From NCBI GenBank assembly GCA_003194445.1, contig PQXF01000005.1, positions 103,280-152,011 on the forward strand: a stretch of 48,732 nt of DNA. The letters run 5' to 3'. The notes under the pieces were generated by a model. It saw only the letters and a list, made by a program, of their open reading frames with translations. It had not been told where the DNA came from and ran no database searches. Source of the stretch: Candidatus Methanogaster sp. Its GTDB lineage: Archaea > Halobacteriota > Methanosarcinia > Methanosarcinales > Methanogasteraceae. Made by a program: the position numbers and the translations under genes. This document shows, piece by piece, positions 36,932-45,078 of the stretch (the first letter of the stretch is position 1; each line of letters starts with the position of its first letter).

Positions 36932-37739
36932 ATTGAAGATCGGGATCTTCGGGTGCGGCGCGATCGGGAGTGCAATATGTGGCGCGATCGACGAGGGAAT
37001 CATCGATGCAGACCTCGTCGCAATCTGCGACCGCGATCCTGCGATAGAGCAGCTCGCAAACTCGCTTGACAGCCACCCGGCGACTATGAATGTCGGCAGG
37101 ATGGCAAGATCCGTGGATATCGTGGTCGAAGCTGCATCCCAGCAGGCGGTGCGCACAATCGCACCAATCGTGCTCTCCGCGGGGTGTAACCTCATGATCA
37201 TGAGTGTCGGTGCTCTCGCAGATGCGGAACTCTTCGACCAACTTAAGGATCTGGCACGGCGCAACGATTGCAGGATATATGTGCCGTCTGGCGCAGTCGC
37301 AGGCATCGACGGCATCAGATCAGCAGCCATCGGACGGATCGACTCGGTCGTGTTGACGACGACAAAACCGCCGGCAGGGTTTGCTGGTGCGCCTTACATC
37401 GCGGAACATGGCATCGATCTTTCGTCGCTATCCGGCGCGACTGTGCTCTTTGAGGGGTCTGCCGCGGATGCGGTGCAGGCGTTTCCTGCGAACGTGAACG
37501 TGGCAGGCACACTGAGTCTTGTAGGCATCGGGTACGATGCAACGACGGTACGGGTCATCGCGGATCCTGCGGCTACACGGAATGTGCACGAGATTAAGGT
37601 TACAGGAGTGTTTGGGGCGCTGACTGTCCGGGTCGAGAATGTAGTGTCGCCTGATAACCCGAAGACGAGTTATATTGCAGTATTGTCCGCGATTGCGACA
37701 TTAAAGAAGCTTACTGAGCCTGTGTGGGTGGGGACGTGA
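36918..37739 (+). CDS. nadX: L-aspartate dehydrogenase
   Basis: The 273-residue protein has the NAD-binding LKIGIFGCGAIGSAICGAID, the MSVGALAD segment, TTTKPPAGFAGAPYI and VNVAGTLSLVGIGYDATTVRVIADP, and the C-terminal VENVVSPDNPKTSYIAVLSA. This is the signature of archaeal aspartate dehydrogenase, which makes iminoaspartate for quinolinate and NAD synthesis. It begins inside the end of the MobB-FeS gene, so the two are co-translated. The family length is normal. Confidence 0.93.
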   Translation: MPKNRLKIGIFGCGAIGSAICGAIDEGIIDADLVAICDRDPAIEQLANSLDSHPATMNVGRMARSVDIVVEAASQQAVRTIAPIVLSAGCNLMIMSVGALADAELFDQLKDLARRNDCRIYVPSGAVAGIDGIRSAAIGRIDSVVLTTTKPPAGFAGAPYIAEHGIDLSSLSGATVLFEGSAADAVQAFPANVNVAGTLSLVGIGYDATTVRVIADPAATRNVHEIKVTGVFGALTVRVENVVSPDNPKTSYIAVLSAIATLKKLTEPVWVGT

Positions 37740-37771
37740 GTACATGCGGATCTGGGGGTGTCTGGATTTTT

Positions 37772-37969
37772 TTATAATCTTTTCAGATGCGTGTTGTAAT
37801 CATCAACAGTGAGTTCTATCTCTCGCAGAATCTCTCTTATCAAAGGACGTGTCAAAACTCTCCTCCTGTGGTATGGGGCAGTAGTAGTCCTTCCACCAGA
37901 GTGTCTGTAAAATATGTGACTCCCTTTCTGGCGAACTCGCTCAAAGTCCAATAGAAATAGTAGCTTCCA
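37772..37969 (-). pseudogene. hicA-like mRNA interferase gene lacking its 5' end
   Basis: The frame from 37969 to the TAA at 37772 encodes LLDFERVRQKGSHIFYRHSG, then TAPYH and IREILREIELT, the HicA core with the catalytic His of GSHxxY. There is no ATG: a TGA stands just before the open stretch, and the first 20 or so residues of a normal HicA are missing. ATGATG at 37969-37975 starts a different, short frame, so a frameshift may have cut off the start. Initiation at TTG 37951 would give a shortened protein. It follows hicB directly. Confidence 0.65.
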
Positions 37970-37974
37970 TCATT

Positions 37975-38163
37975 TTAGCATCGATGATCAGAAGCTTGCT
38001 CAACCTGCTGAATCCCCACAAATTTAGGTAGATGCTCTTTACTATCAATGTCCATCACCTCCAGGCACAATTCGACCACTTCTTCAAGGTTTTTGTAAAG
38101 CTCGTCGAGCGTTTCTGCCTGTGTATGGGCACCAGGGATTCTGGGAACGACTGCTACATACAA
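37975..38163 (-). CDS. hicB: HicB-family antitoxin
   Basis: The 62-residue protein has the HicB partial RNase H-like fold pattern: MYVAVVPRIPGAHTQAETLD, ELYKNLEEVVELCLEVMD. It lacks a separate DNA-binding domain. HicB normally binds and masks the HicA RNase. Here hicB comes first, in the reversed gene order seen in many archaea and cyanobacteria, and the hicA gene 6 bp away appears broken. The toxin's loss would leave an orphan antitoxin. Confidence 0.8.
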   Translation of the reverse strand: MYVAVVPRIPGAHTQAETLDELYKNLEEVVELCLEVMDIDSKEHLPKFVGIQQVEQASDHRC

Positions 38164-38318
38164 TCCGGTTTACGTGTCTTTTTTTCGACGTATCCGGTTG
38201 CTCTGTGCATTTTAAATACTTCTTATTCGGAAATTTTGAGTATACTCTGTTATGCGAAGATACCATCATTTACAAGATACTGTTATTGGTTCAAATTACA
38301 TGTAAGCCATCCATCATC

Positions 38319-38900
38319 TCACTTCACCCGTGGCATCGCTATGATCTCTCGTATCTGCATCTTAAAGAAACTGTTCGCATGTCCGGGTTTGATCACGCAT
38401 GCGACATCCGCGCCCGTGCCTGTCCCGCCAATAGCGATAACCTCGGAATCGTCACTGACAGGGATCATGCCAGAATCCGCAGCCATGATCGTGACCTCGA
38501 CAGCGACCTTAAATCCGATCCCGAATAGACTCCTGAGGACGGCTGCAATAGTCTCAGCCCGGCTCGCTCCGCCGAGTTTGTCGGTGAATGACCGCTCCAA
38601 CCCTGATAAGGGGTGCGTCTGTGTAAAGACGGTTGCGCCCATCTCTTCCAGTGTTTTGAGGTTGCTCTCCTCAAATAGCCATTTTCCTTCCTCTCTCGCG
38701 CCGTAGTGCAGTGTTGCAACAATCGTCTTGATGTCTGTGCCCTCTGCTGCTTTCGCAACCTTAATACCGGTTGATCCTGTGGTGCTTGCAACCACGATGT
38801 GCTTGATTCCGAGTTCGACTGCCCTCTCGACCGCAGCCCGCACGGTCTCATCCGTGTTAGCAGCACCTGGTTCTTTGAAGTATGTGATATCTTTTCTCAT
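38319..38900 (-). CDS. Pyruvate kinase C-terminal-domain-like protein
   Basis: About 193 residues from ATG 38900, preceded by GAGGCG; the frame runs on to 38981 but the extra 27 residues abut the tRNA gene and are not conserved-looking. The protein has YFKEPGAANTDETVRAAVER, IVVASTTGSTGIKVAKAAE, GMIPVSDDSEVIAIGGTGTG and DVACVIKPGHANSF. This pattern is of stand-alone proteins resembling the allosteric domain of pyruvate kinase, found in many archaea. The function is unknown. Confidence 0.85.
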   Translation of the reverse strand: MRKDITYFKEPGAANTDETVRAAVERAVELGIKHIVVASTTGSTGIKVAKAAEGTDIKTIVATLHYGAREEGKWLFEESNLKTLEEMGATVFTQTHPLSGLERSFTDKLGGASRAETIAAVLRSLFGIGFKVAVEVTIMAADSGMIPVSDDSEVIAIGGTGTGADVACVIKPGHANSFFKMQIREIIAMPRVK

Positions 38901-38981
38901 GTTAACGCCTCTGGTGTCGATCCGGCGGTTTAGAATTCCCACTGCCGGATTACCGCCACCGATAGTGTTGATCTGACCCAT

Positions 38982-39051
38982 GCGGCTGCCGGGATTCGAA
39001 CCCGGGTTATAAGCTTGGGAAGCTCATGTCATACCACTAAACTACAGCCGC
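38982..39051 (-). tRNA. tRNA-Gly (anticodon CCC)
   Basis: The 70-nt sequence on the minus strand folds as a full cloverleaf. The 7-bp acceptor stem is GCGGCTG with CAGCCGC, the D arm has AGTGGTA, and the anticodon loop TTCCCAA gives anticodon CCC. A 4-base variable loop and the T arm CCGGG TTCGAAT CCCGG complete it. There is no intron and CCA is not encoded. The pyruvate-kinase-C-like gene follows 81 bp downstream on the same strand, so the two may share a transcript. Confidence 0.95.
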
Positions 39052-39102
39052 AGCCACAACATATCATCCGGGCGGCATCTCTTATATCTTTTGGCATGGC
39101 CA

Positions 39103-39301
39103 GTAGTTCCGAAACCCCCTACTTCCGAACGAGAAAGACCTATGAAAGAGAGTTTCACATAACTCCAAATAGCTTTTGAGCTTCAATCTGATAATATCTT
39201 GATAAAGTTTAGACCATTCTTGATAATCTCTCTAAAAGAACCATTCTTATATCGTATTTACATGACAATCTCTATTCGGAACTACACCCGTTCGGAAGTA
39301 C
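39103..39301. repeat. About 200-bp element with imperfect inverted ends (possible MITE relic)
   Basis: The left end (39103-39134) has GTAGTTCCGAA and TACTTCCGAACGAGA. The right end (39269-39301), read in reverse complement, gives GTACTTCCGAA and GTAGTTCCGAATAGAGA in the same spacing. Each end thus holds two direct TTCCGAA motifs, and the two ends are inverted. A third relative lies at 43094-43127. The middle has no gene. The pattern fits a miniature inverted-repeat element or a pair of protein-binding sites. Confidence 0.5.
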
Positions 39302-39466
39302 TGTATTTATTTGGGGGGAAAGTATCACATACTCCGAGAGTTGCGAAAACTATTCACAAAAGCAACCATAACTTATTGAGTGAGTGCAAAAAAGGTACGG
39401 CTGTGAGTCAAGAACATCTTAAGTAGAATCGCTCATAAACAACCAACACCAAAACGGGGTGATCAG

Positions 39467-42154
39467 ATGAGCGTCAAAGGTCTCGACAAGATATTCAAAC
39501 CAAAGAGCATCGCAGTGATCGGGGCAAGTAACACGAAAGGCTCTGTCGGTTACATGCTGCTGCACAACTTAATCGGCGTGGGCTATGAGGGCGTTGTGTA
39601 TCCCGTGAACAACAAACACTCAAGCGTTCAGGGGATACATGCTTATGGCAGCATCTCACAGATCCCGGCACGCATCGATCTTGCGATCATCGCAGTCCCT
39701 GCGACGCAGGTACCCGATATTCTGGAAGAGTGTGGAGTTGCAGGGGCAGGCGGCGTCATCATTATCTCGGCGGGCTTTAAGGAGATCGGGGAAGAGGGTA
39801 GGAAACTTGAGGAACGGATCGGTAAAATCGCAAGAAACTACGGCATCCGGATCATAGGGCCGAACTGTCTCGGAATCATCATGCCGCGCCTTAACTTAAA
39901 CGCAAGTTTCGCGCATCTGATGCCTGAACACGGAAGCGTCGCATTCATATCCCAGAGCGGCGCGCTCTGCACGGCAGTACTCGATATGTGCGCTCACAGG
40001 CATATCGGGTTTAGCGCGTTCGTATCAATCGGCTCGATGGTGGATGTTGACTTTGGCGACCTGATCGACTACTTCGGGATGGATCCGGCAACAGGCAGCA
40101 TCATGCTCTACATCGAGTCTCTTAAAGACGTGCGCGAGTTCATGAGTGCGGCAAGGCACTTTGCAAAGAATAAACCGATCATCGTCGTCAAGTCGGGCAG
40201 GTTCGCAAGATCCGCAAAAGCAGCCGCCTCGCACACAGGCGCGCTTGCCGGCGATGACAACTTCTACGATGCCGCACTTAAGCGTGCAGGTGCAATAAGG
40301 GTGCTTGAGATCGAGGATCTCTTCGACTGCTCGGCAGCACTTGCATTCCAGACAAGGCCGCGTGGACCGCGTCTTGCTATCATCACAAACGCAGGTGGTC
40401 CAGGCGTTCTTGCGGCAGACCGGCTGATCAGTAAGGGCGGCGTTATCGCAGAACTCTCTGACGAGATTGTGGAAGCTCTTGATAAGGTACTTCCTCCATT
40501 CTGGAGCCGCGAGAACCCTGTTGACATCCTTGGTGATGCAACGCCTGAGCGATACCGGGATGCGGTTACGCATCTGCTTCAGGATAAGAATGTCGATGGC
40601 ATCATTGTGCTTCTGACCCCACAGGCGATGACCAATCCCGACGGTGCTGCAAAACTCGTTTCAGAGGTCGCCAGTGGGAATATGTCACATTACAAGCCGC
40701 TTCTTACGTCATGGATGGGTGCGGACGCGGTGGAGTCCGGAAGAGACATCCTCGAACGAAACGGCATCCCGAATTTTGAGACACCCGAGCAGGCTGTCGA
40801 TGTCTACCTGCAGATGTACCAGTACACCAAGAACATCGCTTCCCTCTACGAGGCGCCCGGCGACATCGTGGGAACGTTCGCGCCGCGGCGGGACGAGGTG
40901 AAGAATCTATTCAGGGCGGTTGCCAGCGATAAGAGAACCACCTTAACCGAGACCGAGGCAAAAGCAGTGCTTGATGCATACCACATCCCGGTCTCAAAGA
41001 TGCTTGTCGCGAAAAGTAGAGATGAGTGCGCCAGTCTTGCAAGCGAGATCGGATTTCCAGTGGCTGTGAAGATCATTTCGCCGGACGTGACGCACAAGAC
41101 CGATGTGGGTGGCGTGATCCTCAACGTAGCAACGCCAGAGGAGGCGGTGGGCGCGTTTGAGCGCGTGGTTGCAAATACGAAAGCGAGCAAGCCCGATGCC
41201 CGGATCACCGGCGCAACAGTCCAGAAGATGATTGATGAGGATCAGGGTTACGAGATCATCATCGGCTCCAAGTTCGATTCCTTATTCGGTCCTGCGATCC
41301 TCTTTGGAGCGGGCGGAACCGCTGTCGAACTGTTCAGGGATCTGACACTCGGCTTTCCGCCACTGAACCAGGTTCTCGCACGGCGTATGATCGAGGATAC
41401 TAAAATCTATAGTCTCCTGAAGGGATTTCGCGATAAACCTCCTGCGAACATACTTTTTATCGAGGAGACACTTGTTAAAATATCGTATATGCTTATAGAC
41501 TTCCCGGAAATCACCGAGATGGACATCAACCCGATCTATGTGGACGACAAATCGATCATTGCACTCGATGCACGCATTATCATCGACCTGAAGAAGGTCG
41601 GTCCCGTGATACCACCTGGAAAACACCTCATCATCAGCAGATACCCGACGAAATATCAGCAGAAGTGGGTTAACAAAGAAGGAATCGAGATCGTACTCAG
41701 GGTGATCCGCCCGGAGGATGAGAAACTCTGGATTGATCTCGTGAATTCGTTCTCCAAGGAGACCGTGCGGTACCGGTTCTTCGGACCGCAGTCCTTCGAC
41801 CACAGCATGGCTGTGCGGTTCTGCAACATCGACTACGACCGCGAGATTGCGATTGCGGCGTTTGTAAAAGAGGATGATGAGACCCGGATGGTCGGCGTTG
41901 GAAGACTGATCACCGAGCCTGGCGAAGAGGTCGCTGAGTTTGGGGAGGCGGTCACGGACCGGTGGCAGGGGCGCGGTGTCGGCGGGAAACTGCTGGATAT
42001 GGTGGTCGATGTCGCAAGAGACTTCAGGCTACGGCGGATATGGGGCGAGGTGCTCTCTGATAACCAAAACATGCTTGGGTTATGCGAAAGCCGTGGTTTT
42101 GCGATAGAGTCTGCGCGGGAGCATGGGATGGTGCGTGCTACGATGGAGCTTTGA
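39467..42154 (+). CDS. ADP-forming acyl-CoA synthetase fused to a GNAT acetyltransferase domain
   Basis: The 895-residue protein begins with a CoA-binding domain (IAVIGASNTKGSVGYMLL). The ligase domain has the active-site His256 in AAASHTGALAGDD. An ATP-grasp domain from about 480 to 700 (VSKMLVAKSRDE, VAVKIISPDVTHKTDVGGV) and a C-terminal GNAT domain from about 745 (EIVLRVIRPEDEKLW, GRLITEPGEEVAEF, RGVGGKLLDM) follow. It is either an acetate-forming or acyl-CoA enzyme with its own acetyltransferase, or a Pat/PatZ-like protein lysine acetyltransferase. The conserved His argues for an active ligase. A GGTGATC ribosome binding site precedes the ATG. Confidence 0.9.
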   Translation: MSVKGLDKIFKPKSIAVIGASNTKGSVGYMLLHNLIGVGYEGVVYPVNNKHSSVQGIHAYGSISQIPARIDLAIIAVPATQVPDILEECGVAGAGGVIIISAGFKEIGEEGRKLEERIGKIARNYGIRIIGPNCLGIIMPRLNLNASFAHLMPEHGSVAFISQSGALCTAVLDMCAHRHIGFSAFVSIGSMVDVDFGDLIDYFGMDPATGSIMLYIESLKDVREFMSAARHFAKNKPIIVVKSGRFARSAKAAASHTGALAGDDNFYDAALKRAGAIRVLEIEDLFDCSAALAFQTRPRGPRLAIITNAGGPGVLAADRLISKGGVIAELSDEIVEALDKVLPPFWSRENPVDILGDATPERYRDAVTHLLQDKNVDGIIVLLTPQAMTNPDGAAKLVSEVASGNMSHYKPLLTSWMGADAVESGRDILERNGIPNFETPEQAVDVYLQMYQYTKNIASLYEAPGDIVGTFAPRRDEVKNLFRAVASDKRTTLTETEAKAVLDAYHIPVSKMLVAKSRDECASLASEIGFPVAVKIISPDVTHKTDVGGVILNVATPEEAVGAFERVVANTKASKPDARITGATVQKMIDEDQGYEIIIGSKFDSLFGPAILFGAGGTAVELFRDLTLGFPPLNQVLARRMIEDTKIYSLLKGFRDKPPANILFIEETLVKISYMLIDFPEITEMDINPIYVDDKSIIALDARIIIDLKKVGPVIPPGKHLIISRYPTKYQQKWVNKEGIEIVLRVIRPEDEKLWIDLVNSFSKETVRYRFFGPQSFDHSMAVRFCNIDYDREIAIAAFVKEDDETRMVGVGRLITEPGEEVAEFGEAVTDRWQGRGVGGKLLDMVVDVARDFRLRRIWGEVLSDNQNMLGLCESRGFAIESAREHGMVRATMEL

Positions 42155-42767
42155 GGAGCTGTCGCGGCTTATACTGCTTGCGATCTTTTTTGGCTCTCTG
42201 ATAATTCGCGAGTACATGCACTTTTTTTAGTATTCACTTCAAAACGTATGACAAAACTCATCTTTCCAGTCTTTCCGGAAGATATGCATAAAAAAAACCT
42301 CAATCTGTGTTTACCAGTGTTAATCTGCGGCTAAACGCTTTTGTCAGCTATGGATTAACACGGATATTACAGTCTAATAGCACAGACGCTGTTTTGACAC
42401 ATATATGTTGCGCCGATGAGGATGCTTCTCAATACGATAAAGTTTGTACTTCGGCTGACTGGATCGAAGAGTACCGCAACCAACGGTGCGAAGGCGTTCT
42501 TCGCTGGATGCTCGGGCGGTGCTGACGATGGTTGACATTCCAGCACTCAGAGCGGAACTTTGGGCAGATGGTCAAAGGGTGAACTACCTTGACCTGATGG
42601 TATTTGACCCGACGAATGATCTTGTGGGGTTTACACCAAAACACGTATAGTGATGGCAGAGTGGGCGGCAGGGGTGTGGTGCAACATGGGTGAACTGCAC
42701 GGTTTGCATATTCGGCGCATGCATTATTGGTTGGTGTCGAGCGATGTGCAGAAACTGAAACGGCTTG
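42155..42767. other. Gene debris region
   Basis: No intact gene is visible. Short frames include 42528-42650 (40 residues, with VNYLDLMVFDPTNDLV) and an upstream frame ending GAKAFFAGCSGGADDG. Both look like pieces of larger secreted or repeat proteins, cut by stops and frameshifts. The stretch directly after the fused synthetase gene is T-rich (CTTTTTTTAG near 42221), a plausible terminator. Confidence 0.4.
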
Positions 42768-43088
42768 ATGGTTGTCGAGGGGTGGGACCCACAAGTTCAC
42801 GTTAAGATAGGAGACATTGAGGTCGATTTTGTTCTCACCAATCCTGATCGTGGGATTCGTCTGGTTGTCGAAGTCGATGGAGAAACAGTCATCAAACCGG
42901 ATGGAGAAATAATAGAAACCCATATCGGGGGATCGCACAAAGACAAATCCCGAGATACATTTCTTATGGGGAAGGGCTATAAAGTGCTGCGCGTCCAGAC
43001 CCGCTCCATCCGTGAAACTCCCCGGGATGTTCTTCGCAAAATAGCGGAAACATTAGAGCTTAACCGGGAGGATGACATACTCGATTAG
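42768..43088 (+). CDS. Small PD-(D/E)XK (Vsr/DUF559-like) nuclease, probably partial
   Basis: About 106 residues from ATG 42768. VHVKIGDIEVDFVL and LVVEVDGE give a D...E-x-D pattern, followed by HIGGSHKDKSRDTFLMGKG and YKVLRVQTRSIRETP. This is the layout of DUF559/Vsr-like nucleases in which a Cys or Asp-rich C-terminal helix follows. The N-terminal part of the family is missing, so the gene may be a fragment left in the debris zone. Its stop is followed after four bases by a copy of the dispersed TAGTTCCGAA repeat. Confidence 0.6.
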   Translation: MVVEGWDPQVHVKIGDIEVDFVLTNPDRGIRLVVEVDGETVIKPDGEIIETHIGGSHKDKSRDTFLMGKGYKVLRVQTRSIRETPRDVLRKIAETLELNREDDILD

Positions 43089-43093
43089 ACCCG

Positions 43094-43202
43094 TAGTTCC
43101 GAATACCTCCAACTCCCAAACGATAAAAATTTGGGAAAAGCAGTTTCACAAGGCTTTAGCCATAGCTACAACTGATTCACACTCGAAGGGTGCTTTCTTG
43201 TG
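43094..43202. repeat. Composite dispersed repeat, copies of both repeat types
   Basis: The left part (43094-43127) resembles 39103-39134 (GTAGTTCCGAA, then AACTCCCAAACGATAAA). The right part (43156-43202) matches 81-127 near the window start. It thus joins both repeat types in one unit, which may be the most complete copy. In one frame it reads open through QLPNDKNLGKAVSQGFSHSYN-like codons to a TGA. Confidence 0.5.
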
Positions 43203-43258
43203 GACTTATATCGAGACATGCCAGAGTGCCCGCGGGATTACGGGGGGATGCATTCCAC

Positions 43259-43360
43259 ATGTTTGAGATCGAAGACGCGGATGATCGCAAAGGTGAGCTC
43301 AACGGCGATGGTCAGGTCACAGCAGCAGATGTGATCATCGCACTCCAGAGAGCCGCATGA
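43259..43360 (+). pseudogene. Remnant of a dockerin-like EF-hand module
   Basis: A 33-residue frame contains GELNGDGQVTAADVIIALQR, a typical single dockerin repeat with the Ca-binding D-x-N/D-G-D pattern, and stops two residues later. Dockerins occur at the C-terminus of large secreted proteins. No such protein precedes it, so this is the leftover end of a lost gene. Confidence 0.6.
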
Positions 43361-43535
43361 GCGAAGGATCATACCAAACACCTGAAAATAGGATCGGTTA
43401 GTTTTAAGTATCATGGTGATGTTGACCCTAACTACCATGAGACGCTACGATCCACGCGGCAGTCTTACAATATCGCAGTTTATGGCGGTGCCGAGTATAC
43501 ATTCCACAAAACGCGGTGAAAGCATCAATCCGATA

Positions 43536-44933
43536 TCAAATTTTATTCCCGATCCCATGCTCCACAGCCGCTGCCACGCCAAGGATCCCTGGCTCATCGA
43601 AGTACCGCCCAATGATCTGCATCCCGATCGGCAGTCCCTGCGTGCTCCCACACGGCACCGATACCGATGGCACGCCCGCGAGGTTTATTGGAACCGTGTT
43701 CACATCAGCCAGATACTGCGAGAGCGGATCAACGAGCTCCCCAATTCGAAACGCAGGCATCGGCATCGTCGGCGCGATTAAGACATCAACGTCCTTAAAC
43801 GCCAGATCGAAGTCCTGTTTGACGAGTGTCCGCACCTGAAGTGCTTTTAAGTAGTATTTGTCGTGATACCCGGTCGATAACGAGAACGTACCGAGAATAA
43901 TCCTCCGCTTAACCTCTTCTCCGAACCCGAGTGCACGAACCTCTGAGAACGTAGTACTCCAGTCCTTATCCTCTGTGCGCAGACCATATCTCATGCCGTC
44001 GAACCTCGCCAGATTTGAGGATGCCTCGCTCATTGCGATGATGTAGTAGGCGGCAAGTGCATAATCGGTATGCGGCATATCGACCTCGCTGTATGTTGCG
44101 CCCTCATCCTCGAGGTGGTGTATCCCGTCCCAGACCGCACTCTCGACCGCGGGATTAATTCCCCCCTCAAAGTACTGCGCGGGAACGCCGATCGTAAGCC
44201 CCTTAACGTCGCGATCGATGCTGATCTCGGTATCGACCTCCACAGACGTCGAATCCTTCGGATCGTGACCAGCGATGATCGAGTAGAGGAGTGCGACATC
44301 CTCCACGTTCGATGCGATCGGTCCGATCTGTTCGAGCGAGTTCGCATAAGAGACAAGCCCGTATCTGGATACCGCGCCATAAGTCGGCTTTAACCCTACA
44401 ACTCCGCAGAATGACGCAGGACACCGGACAGAGCCGCCCGTGTCAGATCCAAGCGAGATCGCCACCTCTCCTGCTGCAACAGTGGCAGCACTCCCGCCTG
44501 ATGAGCCGCCGGGAACGCAATCAGGATTGTGCGGATTTTTGGTTGGACCGTAGTAGCTGGACTCTGTGGATGTGCCCATCGCAAACTCATCCATATTCGC
44601 CTTTCCGATTACGATTGCGCCTTCGGCGTACAGACGCTCGACCACGGTTGCGTCGTACGGAGGGATGTAGCCATCGAGAATATGCGATGCGCAGGTCGTC
44701 CGGATGCCCGTCGTCGACATGTTGTCCTTGATCGCTATCGGGACGCCTGAGAGTCTTCCGCCCGATTTTAGTTCTCCTGAATCAAGAGCGCGGGCACGCT
44801 CGAGCGATTGGTCTTCCGCTACTGTTATGAATGTGTTAAACTTGCTCTTGCGGATCTGCTCGAGATGTTTGAAGGTGACATCCTCGGCAGACGCCTCCTC
44901 GACACGCCGCAGTACATCAGTGATACTCATCAT
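43536..44933 (-). CDS. gatA: Glutamyl-tRNA(Gln) amidotransferase subunit A
   Basis: The 465-residue amidase-signature protein has the catalytic Lys in PIAIKDNMSTTG and the Ser/Ser pair in GGSSGGSAA and SLGSDTGGSVRCPA. LKPTYGAVSRYGLVSYANSL and DVLIAPTMPMPAF are standard for GatA. It supplies ammonia to the GatCAB complex, converting Glu-tRNA to Gln-tRNA or Asp-tRNA to Asn-tRNA. gatC and gatB are not adjacent in the window. Confidence 0.93.
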   Translation of the reverse strand: MMSITDVLRRVEEASAEDVTFKHLEQIRKSKFNTFITVAEDQSLERARALDSGELKSGGRLSGVPIAIKDNMSTTGIRTTCASHILDGYIPPYDATVVERLYAEGAIVIGKANMDEFAMGTSTESSYYGPTKNPHNPDCVPGGSSGGSAATVAAGEVAISLGSDTGGSVRCPASFCGVVGLKPTYGAVSRYGLVSYANSLEQIGPIASNVEDVALLYSIIAGHDPKDSTSVEVDTEISIDRDVKGLTIGVPAQYFEGGINPAVESAVWDGIHHLEDEGATYSEVDMPHTDYALAAYYIIAMSEASSNLARFDGMRYGLRTEDKDWSTTFSEVRALGFGEEVKRRIILGTFSLSTGYHDKYYLKALQVRTLVKQDFDLAFKDVDVLIAPTMPMPAFRIGELVDPLSQYLADVNTVPINLAGVPSVSVPCGSTQGLPIGMQIIGRYFDEPGILGVAAAVEHGIGNKI

Positions 44934-45022
44934 GATTTACGTTTTGTTATGGTGTAGACTCTACTTAAGTTGTGTGTCATTGTCGGTACATCCGGGTTGA
45001 TGTGACTTATTGAACAAGTGAG

Positions 45023-45032
45023 ATATTATAAA
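45023..45032 (+). promoter_or_regulatory. TATA box upstream of the pentapeptide/channel gene
   Basis: ATATTATAAATG lies about 50 bp before the ATG at 45079. Transcription would start near 45052, leaving a short leader with GGGTGAG as ribosome binding site. Confidence 0.5.
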
Positions 45033-45078
45033 TGGTGAACTTCAATGTCAAATCCGTAAAGCTGCATGGGTGAGATGA

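Noticed and set aside
42429..42938. 169-residue minus-strand frame
   Set aside because: Overlaps the nuclease-like gene antisense; no motif and no ribosome binding site.
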